Part shown: in pieces, positions 1 through 5,226 of the stretch
Numbering within the stretch: the first letter of the stretch is position 1
Layout of the letters: every line of letters begins with the position of its first letter
Origin: Archangium sp.
GTDB lineage: Bacteria > Myxococcota > Myxococcia > Myxococcales > Myxococcaceae
NCBI GenBank assembly: GCA_016793525.1
Contig: JAEUJT010000009.1
Coordinates: forward strand, 1-5,969
Direction of reading: 5' to 3'
DNA: 5,969 nucleotides
Made by a program: the position numbers and the translations under genes
The notes under the pieces: generated by a model
Databases searched by the model: none
Seen by the model: the letters and a program-made list of their open reading frames with translations, nothing else
Told to the model about the DNA's origin: nothing

Positions 1-126
1 GCCGACACCGTGGTGCGCGCCATCGATGAAGGTACGCCCGTGGTCTACGCCCCGCCGATCTGGCGCGCGGTGATGACCGCGGTGAAGGCCCTGCCCCGCT
101 TCGTCATGCGTCGCGTGAAGTTTTGA
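1..126 (+). CDS. C-terminal fragment of a short-chain dehydrogenase/reductase (SDR)
   Basis: The window opens inside a reading frame that gives 41 residues and ends in TGA at 124-126; the start and the nucleotide-binding Rossmann core lie off the left edge. The visible tail has the form VVYAPPIWRAVMTAVKALP followed by a basic end (RFVMRRVKF). This resembles the C-terminus of SDR oxidoreductases, in particular those like the decaprenylphosphoryl-ribose epimerase reductase subunit, where a 'VYvPw.wr.vM..ik.lP' segment closes the protein. The catalytic Ser-Tyr-Lys residues are not in view, so substrate and cofactor cannot be told. The stop codon overlaps the putative TTG start of the next gene (TTGA), which suggests translational coupling. 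That the frame is coding is fairly safe; the SDR assignment rests on the tail alone. Confidence 0.6.
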   Translation, partial: ADTVVRAIDEGTPVVYAPPIWRAVMTAVKALPRFVMRRVKF

Positions 127-1274
127 GCGAGGTGAAGCCCCAGCGCATTCGCGCCTTCGATTGGCTGCGCGGGTTGGCGGTGGTGTTCATGATTCAGACG
201 CACGCCGTCGTGCTGCTGAAGCCAGAGCTGCGAGCCCACACCTTCGCGCGTTGGCTCGATCGCCTCGACGGGCTGGTAGCCCCAGCCTTTCTCTTCTCCG
301 CGGGGTGGTCGCTCGCCTTCGTGCTCTGCCGCGCCGCAGCGGGTGGAGCGCTCGACGTCGCGGCCCGGGCCACGGCCCGCCGCATCGCCGGCGTCTTCGC
401 TGTGGCGTCGCTGATCAACACCATCTGGTTCCCGATCTGGCGCGAGCCGAAATGGTTGCTGCGGCTCGACATTCTGCACTGCGTCGCGATCTCCCTCGCG
501 CTCGCGCTGCCAGTGGTCGTGGCGATGGCCCGCCGCCCGGTCATCCTCCGCTGGCCGGCGTTGGGAATGGCGCTGCTGATCTTCGCGGTGGCACCGCTGG
601 TCGAGACCACGACCGGCTGGCTGAGCGTCTTCACCACCACCACCCCCGGAGCGCTCGACCCGACGACAGGCAGCGTGTTCCCGCTCTTCCCCTGGGCCGG
701 GTACGTGTTCCTCGGCGTCTCCACTGGCGCGACGCTCGCTGCCGGCCGCGAAGAAAACACTTCGTGGCGCTGGCTGGGCCTGCTCGCTGGGCTCGGAGCG
801 ACGCTCTGGTTTTTCGACGACGTGCTCCGCGCCGCGTACCCGCCGCACCACTTCTGGGTCACCAACCCCGCCAACGCCGCCCAACGGTGGACGCTCGTGC
901 TCGGGCTGGTCTCGGTGCTGCGGCTCGTTGAGCTGCGCGGCGCGGGCGAGTCACGCTTCGCGCGACACCTCGCCGCCTTCGGAGCCGCCTCGCTCTCGGC
1001 CTATTTCATTCACGAGATGCTGCTCTTCCAGCACTCTGTGGGCTTCTTCACCCGCTTTTGGCGCAACGCCTGCGACGTGCCGGAGTGGCTCGCCCTGCTC
1101 ACGGCCCTGATCGCGCTGACCTGGGCCGGAGTGCAGCTGTGGGAGCGAGCTTCGGCGGCGCTTACTTCGGCAGCGCGGCAGCGAGCTTGGTCTTCAGCTC
1201 GTCACTCATCGGCTCGACCTTCGACGGAAAGTGAGCAACCACCTTCCCGTCAGACGTCACCAGGAACTTATTGA
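123..1274 (+). CDS. Multi-pass membrane acyltransferase, DUF1624/HGSNAT-like
   Basis: The 383-residue protein has about ten hydrophobic segments. Near the N-terminus is RIRAFDWLRGLAVVFMIQTH (8-27), the 'R..alDwlRGlav.lMi..H' signature of the DUF1624/heparan-alpha-glucosaminide N-acetyltransferase group, related to acyltransferase-3 enzymes. Further family-like pieces are LVAPAFLFSAGWSLAF (51-66), LLRLDILHCVAISL (112-125), FPLFPWAGYVFLGVSTG (186-202) and GAASLSAYFIHEMLLF (287-302). The family is thought to move acyl groups across the inner membrane onto sugars; the acceptor here is unknown. The chosen start is TTG at 123, overlapping the upstream stop by 4 nt; GTG at 132 would remove three residues without touching the domain, and neither has a convincing Shine-Dalgarno. 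The last helix ends near residue 340. Residues 347-383 (Ser/Arg/Ala-rich, unlike the rest) are encoded opposite the 3' end of the peroxidase gene and look like read-through into antisense sequence, not a conserved domain. Confidence 0.85.
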   Translation: MSEVKPQRIRAFDWLRGLAVVFMIQTHAVVLLKPELRAHTFARWLDRLDGLVAPAFLFSAGWSLAFVLCRAAAGGALDVAARATARRIAGVFAVASLINTIWFPIWREPKWLLRLDILHCVAISLALALPVVVAMARRPVILRWPALGMALLIFAVAPLVETTTGWLSVFTTTTPGALDPTTGSVFPLFPWAGYVFLGVSTGATLAAGREENTSWRWLGLLAGLGATLWFFDDVLRAAYPPHHFWVTNPANAAQRWTLVLGLVSVLRLVELRGAGESRFARHLAAFGAASLSAYFIHEMLLFQHSVGFFTRFWRNACDVPEWLALLTALIALTWAGVQLWERASAALTSAARQRAWSSARHSSARPSTESEQPPSRQTSPGTY

Positions 1275-1686
1275 AGTTCCAGGTCACCTCGCCGCCGTTC
1301 TCCTTCAGCCCCGTGAGGTACGCGTAGAGCGGGTGCGTCTCGCTTCCCTTCACCGCGATCTTCGCGAAGAGCGGGAACGTGGTCTTGTACTTGAGCTCGC
1401 AGAACGACTTGATCTCCTCGTTCGAGCCCGGCTCCTGCGCGCCGAAGTCGTTCGACGGGAACGCAAGAATCTCGAAGCCCTTGGCCTTGTACGCTTGGTA
1501 CAGCTCCTCGAGGCCCTTGTACTGCTTGGTGAAGCCGCACTGCGACGCGGTGTTGACGATCAGCAGCGCCTTGCCTTTGTAGGACGACAAAGAAACGGTC
1601 TTGCCATCGATGGTCTTCACGTCGAAGTCGTACACGGACATTGGAGCTCCAGAGAGAACGAGGGTCGCGGCCAGCGTGAGCAGCAT
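1162..1686 (-). CDS. Glutathione peroxidase-like thiol peroxidase
   Basis: This 174-residue protein should reduce hydrogen or organic peroxides with electrons from thioredoxin or glutathione. Its thioredoxin-like fold carries the GPx signatures in order: NTASQCGFT with peroxidatic Cys50, FPSNDFGAQEPG with Gln84, and WNFNKFLV with Trp136 and Asn137, completing the Cys-Gln-Trp-Asn tetrad. Cys96 in SFCELKYKTTFPLF sits where the resolving Cys of yeast Gpx3 and plant GPX lies, so it is probably a Cys-type, thioredoxin-using enzyme. The middle Cys common in the FPCNQF motif is Ser here. The start at 1686 gives a short hydrophobic leader (MLLTLAATLVLSGAP) without a basic N-region, preceded by AAGGG 3 nt upstream. 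A start at Met16 (ATG at 1639-1641, GGAG 5 nt upstream) would give a cytosolic 159-residue protein. Location is therefore open. The stop (TAA) lies 113 bp inside the convergent acyltransferase frame. A divergent ABC transporter shares the promoter region. Confidence 0.93.
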   Translation of the reverse strand: MLLTLAATLVLSGAPMSVYDFDVKTIDGKTVSLSSYKGKALLIVNTASQCGFTKQYKGLEELYQAYKAKGFEILAFPSNDFGAQEPGSNEEIKSFCELKYKTTFPLFAKIAVKGSETHPLYAYLTGLKENGGEVTWNFNKFLVTSDGKVVAHFPSKVEPMSDELKTKLAAALPK

Positions 1687-1784
1687 GGCCCTTGGCTAAC
1701 CGAGCGGTCGACGTGACGCCACCCATCGCGCGAAGAATCGTGAAGAGCCATGCCGTGAAAGGCTCCGGCGGTTAGGGTGTGCGC
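1687..1784. promoter_or_regulatory. Divergent promoter region between peroxidase and ABC transporter
   Basis: These 98 bp must hold the promoters of two divergent genes. A perfect 7-bp inverted repeat, CTAACCG at 1696-1702 and CGGTTAG at 1769-1775, is placed symmetrically: each copy lies exactly 9 nt from the start codon it faces (ATG 1686 and GTG 1785). On the transporter side the repeat runs into TAGGGT (1773-1778), which fits a TANNNT -10 box 6 nt before GTG 1785; the same bases contain AGGG, which could act as a weak ribosome binding site instead. I see no convincing -35 box on either strand. That a promoter lies here follows from gene orientation; the role of the repeat is inference. Confidence 0.45.
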
Positions 1785-3566
1785 GTGACGTCTCCCCCCG
1801 CTGCGCCCGAAAAACCGAAGCCCAAACCGTCGGTGACCGCCCGGAGGCTCTACGCCCTCGCCTGGCCCGAGCGCTGGCCCTTGGCGCTGGCCACCTTCTT
1901 CCTCGCGATCTCCAGCGCCGGCACGTTGGCCTTCCCCAAGGCGGCGGGTGCGCTGCTCGACTCCTCGCTCACCGGGGCCAACGGCCAGGTCGATCTCGCC
2001 AAGGTCGATCACCTGGCGATGATCTTGGTGGGCATCTTCATCGCCACCTCCATCGCCTCGGCGGCGCGCTTCGTGGTGTACAGCCGCGCGGGCGAACGCA
2101 TCGTCAGCCGGCTGCGCGTCGATCTCTATGCGTCGCTGATGAAGCAGGAGACCGCCTTCTTCGACGGCCAGAAGACCGGCGAGCTCTCGAGCCGACTCTC
2201 CTCCGACGCGTCGGTGCTGCAGAACACGGTCACCGCCAACGTGAGCATGGTGCTGCGCAACATCGCCACCGTGACCGGCTCGCTGGCGATGCTGGCGGTC
2301 ACCTCGTCGAAGCTGACGCTGATGATGTTGGCGGTGGTCCCCCCGGTGGCGCTGGGCGCGGTGATGTACGGCCGCCGGGTACGCAAGCTGTCGAAGCAGG
2401 CCCAAGACGCGCTGGCCAAGGCGAGCGACGTGGCCGTGGAGTCCTTGGCCGGCATTCGCACCGTGCGCTCCTTCGCCGCCGAAGCGAAGGAAGTGTCGCG
2501 CTACCGCCGAGCGATCGACGAGTCGAGGGCGCTGTCGTTCACGCGCATTCGCCTCGGCGGCATCTTCTTCGGCGTCAGCTCGTTCGCCGCGTTTTCGTCG
2601 GGCGCGTTCGTCTTCTGGTACGGCGCGCGCATGGTGGCGTCGGGCGTGATGAGCGCGGGCGATCTGCTCACCTTCTTGATGTACACGATGCAGCTCGCCT
2701 TCAGCATGTCGTCGCTCGCCGAGCTGTACACCGACGTGCAGCGGGCCGTCGGCGCCGCCGAGCGCGTGTTCGATCTCCTCCACCGCCCGCCCGCGATCCC
2801 CAGCTCCGGGGGCACCACCCTCCCCGCGCTTCAGGGCCGCGTGGCCTTCGAGCACGTGCAGTTCGTCTACCCGGCCCGGCCCGACGTGCCGGTGCTGCGC
2901 GACTTCTCCCTCACCCTCGAGCCCGGTGAAGTGGTGGCGCTGGTGGGCCCCTCGGGCGCCGGCAAATCGACCATCGCCTCGCTCCTCTACCGGCTCTACG
3001 ACCCCGTGGGCGGGCGCCTCACCCTCGACGGGAAACCGTACGCCGAGCTCGACCCCGACTGGCTGCGCCGGCAGGTGGGCGTGGTCGCGCAGGAGCCGCT
3101 CCTGTTCTCCACCTCGGTGGCCGAGAACATTCGCTACGGGCGCCCCGACGCGACCGACGCCGAGGTCGAAGCGGCGGCGAAAATGGCCAACGCCCACAGC
3201 TTCATCAGCACCTTCCCCGAGGCCTACGCCACGCTGGTGGGAGAGCGCGGCATTCAGCTCTCCGGCGGCCAGAAGCAACGCGTCGCCATCGCCCGCGCGG
3301 TGCTGAAAGATCCACGCATTCTCATTCTCGACGAGGCCACCAGCGCGCTCGACGCCGAGAGCGAGCACTTGGTGCGCGAGGCTCTCGAGCGGTTGATGCA
3401 GGGCCGCACCACGTTGGTCATCGCGCACCGGCTCTCGACCGTGAAAGACGCAAACCGCGTGGTGGTGTTGGAAAACGGCGCGGTGGTCCAAGCGGGCACC
3501 CATCACGCGCTGGTGGGTGAAGAGGGGCTCTACCGGCGGCTCGTCGAGCGGCAGTTCGCGGCGTAA
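1785..3566 (+). CDS. ABC exporter half-transporter, ABCB/TAP-like (fused membrane and ATPase domains)
   Basis: The protein (593 residues from GTG 1785) is a complete ABCB-type half-transporter that should work as a dimer in the inner membrane, exporting a lipid, peptide or drug; the substrate cannot be read from sequence. A Pro/Lys-rich N-terminus precedes six membrane helices (about 31-51, 77-99, 155-172, 177-195, 258-280, 293-313). The coupling region has the usual ESLAGIRTVRSFAAE form (219-233). The ATPase is intact: A-loop Tyr362, Walker A GPSGAGKS (388-395), Q-loop Gln436, signature LSGGQ (492-496), Walker B ILILDE with Asp516 and catalytic Glu517, D-loop SALD, and H-loop His548. GTG 1785 is preferred to GTG 1779 because AGGG at 1774-1777 is 7 nt from the former and only 1 nt from the latter. 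Divergence from a peroxidase hints at, but does not show, an oxidative-stress link. The sequence resembles the ABCB8/ABCB10/TAP branch more than MsbA. Confidence 0.96.
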   Translation: MTSPPAAPEKPKPKPSVTARRLYALAWPERWPLALATFFLAISSAGTLAFPKAAGALLDSSLTGANGQVDLAKVDHLAMILVGIFIATSIASAARFVVYSRAGERIVSRLRVDLYASLMKQETAFFDGQKTGELSSRLSSDASVLQNTVTANVSMVLRNIATVTGSLAMLAVTSSKLTLMMLAVVPPVALGAVMYGRRVRKLSKQAQDALAKASDVAVESLAGIRTVRSFAAEAKEVSRYRRAIDESRALSFTRIRLGGIFFGVSSFAAFSSGAFVFWYGARMVASGVMSAGDLLTFLMYTMQLAFSMSSLAELYTDVQRAVGAAERVFDLLHRPPAIPSSGGTTLPALQGRVAFEHVQFVYPARPDVPVLRDFSLTLEPGEVVALVGPSGAGKSTIASLLYRLYDPVGGRLTLDGKPYAELDPDWLRRQVGVVAQEPLLFSTSVAENIRYGRPDATDAEVEAAAKMANAHSFISTFPEAYATLVGERGIQLSGGQKQRVAIARAVLKDPRILILDEATSALDAESEHLVREALERLMQGRTTLVIAHRLSTVKDANRVVVLENGAVVQAGTHHALVGEEGLYRRLVERQFAA

Positions 3567-3580
3567 CGCGGGCTACCGCG
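3567..3580. terminator. Small GC hairpin at convergent stop codons
   Basis: CGCGG (3567-3571) pairs perfectly with CCGCG (3576-3580) across a 4-nt loop. It begins directly after the transporter stop codon and includes the HPt stop codon (CTA, 3573-3575, read as TAG on the minus strand). There is no T-tract on either side, so it is not a canonical intrinsic terminator; it could at most slow polymerase from both directions. A 5-bp GC stem can arise by chance in such GC-rich DNA. Confidence 0.25.
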
Positions 3581-3911
3581 CCTGCTTCACCTCGAGGGCC
3601 GAGAGCAGGGACTTGACGGCGGCGTCGAGCGCGACCATCGCACCGGGGGCGCCGGCCAGATCTTTGTGGTGGCCCATCGCCTCGAGCACCCGCGCGCATT
3701 CGACGCTGGAGTGCGCCGCGAGGCTCACCAGCGCCCCCTTGAGCCGGTGCGCGGAGCGCTTGACGGCCTCGGCGTCAGCCTTCTCGACCGCCTTGCGCAC
3801 GTCGGCGACCATGCCCTCGGCTTCACGGCGGAACAGCTCGAGCACCTCGTCGACGAGCGCTTCATCGCCTCCGCAGTTCTCCCGAAGCATCGCCCAGTTC
3901 AGGACCTCCAT
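3573..3911 (-). CDS. Stand-alone HPt (histidine phosphotransfer) domain protein
   Basis: The 112-residue protein is essentially one HPt four-helix bundle. It starts with MEVLNWAMLRENCGGDEALV, matching the 'ld...l....ggDeeLl.ell.lF' opening of the family. The phospho-acceptor motif is SAHRLKGALVSLAA with His55. The following ECARVLEAMGHHKDLAGA matches the 'a..LE..gr.gdl..a' helix. Such proteins relay phosphate between response-regulator receiver domains in multistep phosphorelays in the cytoplasm. No histidine kinase or receiver lies nearby, so this is an orphan. ATG 3909-3911 is chosen because GGGAGGAAG lies just upstream (GGAGG with 11-nt spacing) and the HPt fold begins there. The frame stays open upstream to 4109 but that part is Pro/Gly/Arg-rich, has no domain and would run into the divergent gene. 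The 3' end is 6 bp from the transporter stop; the divergent neighbour is the CNB-DUF1003 gene. Confidence 0.9.
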   Translation of the reverse strand: MEVLNWAMLRENCGGDEALVDEVLELFRREAEGMVADVRKAVEKADAEAVKRSAHRLKGALVSLAAHSSVECARVLEAMGHHKDLAGAPGAMVALDAAVKSLLSALEVKQAR

Positions 3912-4093
3912 TTGCGTCGCTTCCTCCCTCGACTGCACGGTCACCACTGACTCACCTGGTTGCTTTCGACCCAGGTCGCTCCCAGGGGCGAGCCACCTTC
4001 GAACGTCAGTGTTGCAACCGCGGGTCCACACAATCCCCCCCGGTGCGGGGATGTCATGAAATGGAGTCGTGATGTGGCACACTCGGTGGACCG
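3912..4093. promoter_or_regulatory. Divergent intergenic region between HPt and CNB-DUF1003 genes, with dyads
   Basis: These 182 bp have no plausible gene and should hold both promoters. Visible structures are: ACCTGG (3954-3959) and CCAGGT (3971-3976), a perfect 6-bp dyad with an 11-bp spacer; an 8-bp palindrome GTTGCAAC (4011-4018); TCCCC (4034-4038) facing GGGGA (4047-4051); and GTCA-N4-TGAC (3940-3951). The ACCTGG dyad has the size of a typical dimeric repressor site. I find no clear sigma70 -35/-10 pair and no sigma54 -24/-12 element. A weak GGTGGA (4086-4091) lies close to ATG 4094. Regulatory function is inferred from location only. Confidence 0.4.
3920..3930 (-). promoter_or_regulatory. 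Ribosome binding site fixing the HPt start
   Basis: On the minus strand this reads GAGGGAGGAAG, the strongest Shine-Dalgarno-like sequence in the window. Its GGAGG core ends 11 nt before ATG 3909-3911. The spacing is somewhat long but no other start codon lies between, so it supports the 112-residue form over longer upstream starts. Confidence 0.6.
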
Positions 4094-4984
4094 ATGCCCG
4101 CCGACACATCGCTCCTGGCCACCGTGCCGTTGTTCGAGAAGCTCGATGACGAGGAACGCCAGCTCCTGGCGACCCAGCTCGACGAGGTCTCTTTCACAGC
4201 CGGGCAGCTCATCTTTCAGCGCGGCGACCCAGGTGGGTCGATCTTCATCGTCGCCGAGGGCGCAGTGGAGATCTTCGTCAGCGACACCACCGGCCAGCGC
4301 ATCGTGTTCGAGACGGCGAAGGCGGGCGACTTCTTCGGCGAGCTGTCGCTGCTCGACGGAGACCCGCGCAGCGCGTCAGCCCTGGCCGTGGCCGCCACCC
4401 GGGCGCTGCGCGTCGACCGCGAAGACCTGCGCCTGCTCTTCACCCGTCACCCCACCGCGGCGATGGACGTGCTGGCCGTCATGGGCCGGCGCCTTCGGGA
4501 GGCCGATTCGCTCCTCGGGAGCCGACCGGTCAGCAGCCCGAACCAGGCCGTCGAAGAGCGCATCACCCCGGTGCAGCGCATCGCCGACTGGGCGGCCGAC
4601 TTCTCGGGCAGCTTCGTCTTTCTCTTCGTGCACCTGATCTGGTTCGCCGTGTGGATCGGCATCAACCTCGATCTCATGCCGACCGTGATTCACTCGTTCG
4701 ACCCGTACCCGTTCGGTCTCTTGACCATGGTGGTGTCGCTCGAGGCGATCTTCCTCTCGTGCATGGTGTTGATCAGCCAGAACCGGCAGGCCGGCAAAGA
4801 CCGAATCCGGTCTGACGCTGAATACGAAGCGAACATTCGCGCCGGGCTCGAGGTGACGCAGCTCCATGTGAAGCTCGACGCGCTCTACGAGCAGTTCGGC
4901 TCGCGGCTCGACCGACTGGAGCGTGAGATCACCGGCAAGACATCGGGTATCCGCTCCACCCCGTCGTCGATCACCCGCACTTGA
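4094..4984 (+). CDS. Cyclic nucleotide-binding domain fused to DUF1003 membrane domain
   Basis: The 296-residue protein has a CNB domain at about 8-125 (LLATVPLFEKLDDEERQLLA opening; GDFFGELSLLDGDPRSASA phosphate-binding cassette at 78-96 with Glu83 and Arg92). A linker leads to a DUF1003 domain: helix GSFVFLFVHLIWFAVWIGIN (172-191), FDPYPFGLLTMVVSLEAIFL (202-221) and SCMVLISQNRQ (222-232), the FDPYPF...SLEAIFLS...ISQNRQ pattern being diagnostic. A charged helix (about 238-282) that may coil follows. The likely role is a membrane protein whose DUF1003 part responds to a nucleotide bound in the cytoplasm; DUF1003 itself has no established activity. The key Glu and Arg for cyclic nucleotide contact are kept. 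Ser93 after the Arg, where cAMP-selective domains have Ala and cGMP-selective ones Thr/Ser, leaves cGMP or another ligand possible. There is no DNA-binding domain, so it is not a CRP regulator. The small gene at 5008 follows after 23 nt. Confidence 0.92.
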   Translation: MPADTSLLATVPLFEKLDDEERQLLATQLDEVSFTAGQLIFQRGDPGGSIFIVAEGAVEIFVSDTTGQRIVFETAKAGDFFGELSLLDGDPRSASALAVAATRALRVDREDLRLLFTRHPTAAMDVLAVMGRRLREADSLLGSRPVSSPNQAVEERITPVQRIADWAADFSGSFVFLFVHLIWFAVWIGINLDLMPTVIHSFDPYPFGLLTMVVSLEAIFLSCMVLISQNRQAGKDRIRSDAEYEANIRAGLEVTQLHVKLDALYEQFGSRLDRLEREITGKTSGIRSTPSSITRT

Positions 4985-4987
4985 ACT

Positions 4988-5009
4988 TGACGTGGTAGAA
5001 TGACGTCAT
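4988..5009 (+). promoter_or_regulatory. Putative promoter/operator at start of small gene (TAGAAT box, TGACGT repeats, palindrome)
   Basis: TAGAAT (4996-5001) fits a TANNNT -10 box ending 6 nt before ATG 5008, the arrangement seen for leaderless transcripts. It is bracketed by TGACGT at 4988-4993 and 5001-5006 (direct repeat, 13-bp period). The second copy is half of a perfect 10-bp palindrome, ATGACGTCAT (5000-5009), that includes the first two bases of the start codon. No good Shine-Dalgarno and no -35 box at standard spacing are seen. Bound protein could mask the -10 box and start site; this is inference. Confidence 0.35.
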
Positions 5010-5226
5010 GGGCGCTTCCTCGAAACACGCCGTCGATCCCTCGCAGCTCCCGGTGCCGTATTCCCCGCGCACCGGCCGGCAAGACATCGAGCACCAGCGA
5101 AACGAGTGGGCCAGCGGTACGCGCGGCGGCGGCTCGGTTCCCGCTGACTTCGAATGGGGCACCAACCCCAAGCAGCACCAAGAAGAGCGCGGCGCGGCCG
5201 ACGCCGACACCATTATCTCGCGCTGA
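5008..5226 (+). CDS. Small hydrophilic hypothetical protein (72 aa)
   Basis: I do not recognise this protein. It has 72 residues, no hydrophobic segment and no Cys, and is rich in Gly, Pro, Arg, Gln and Asp/Glu. It starts MGASSKHAVDPSQLPVPYSP, has a central RQDIEHQRNEWASGTRGGGS and ends ADADTIISR; the composition suggests a largely disordered cytosolic protein. Coding is supported by third codon positions (roughly 59 of 72 are G or C, as in neighbouring genes) and by its filling the gap between two solid genes with only a 14-bp overlap into the convergent hydrolase. It begins 23 nt after the CNB-DUF1003 stop, so it may be co-transcribed, or have its own promoter at the TAGAAT box. The frames on the opposite strand of the same stretch show no family resemblance. 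Confidence 0.65.
   Translation: MGASSKHAVDPSQLPVPYSPRTGRQDIEHQRNEWASGTRGGGSVPADFEWGTNPKQHQEERGAADADTIISR

Noticed and set aside
45..884. Long minus-strand open frames opposite the acyltransferase
   Set aside because: Low-complexity charged composition with no recognisable motif; the plus strand encodes a clear membrane protein in this stretch.
1617..3506. A 629-codon open frame on the minus strand opposite the ABC transporter
   Set aside because: It is Arg/His/Gly/Glu-rich with no domain, mirrors the third-position G/C bias of the transporter on the other strand, and would overlap the peroxidase start. It is a shadow frame.
4075..4090. TGGCAC at 4075-4080 as a sigma54 -24 element
   Set aside because: The GC required about 10 bp further on is not there, and the site is too close to ATG 4094.
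3912..4109. N-terminal extension of the HPt frame by 66 codons
   Set aside because: The extension has no domain character, runs into the divergent CNB-DUF1003 start, and the strong GGGAGGAAG site lies just before the internal ATG at 3911.
4987..5001. TTGACG (4987-4992) with TAGAAT (4996-5001) as a sigma70 promoter
   Set aside because: Only 3 bp separate the two hexamers, far from the usual 16-18; only the -10-like box was kept.
5001..5008. TGACGTCA as a eukaryotic-type cAMP response element
   Set aside because: The match is to an 8-bp palindrome in bacterial DNA; bacterial CRP sites are TGTGA-N6-TCACA, so a link to the nearby cyclic nucleotide-binding protein on this basis would be spurious.
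4885..5213. Minus-strand frames across the small gene and the end of CNB-DUF1003
   Set aside because: No family resemblance, and they would conflict with two plus-strand genes with better codon support.
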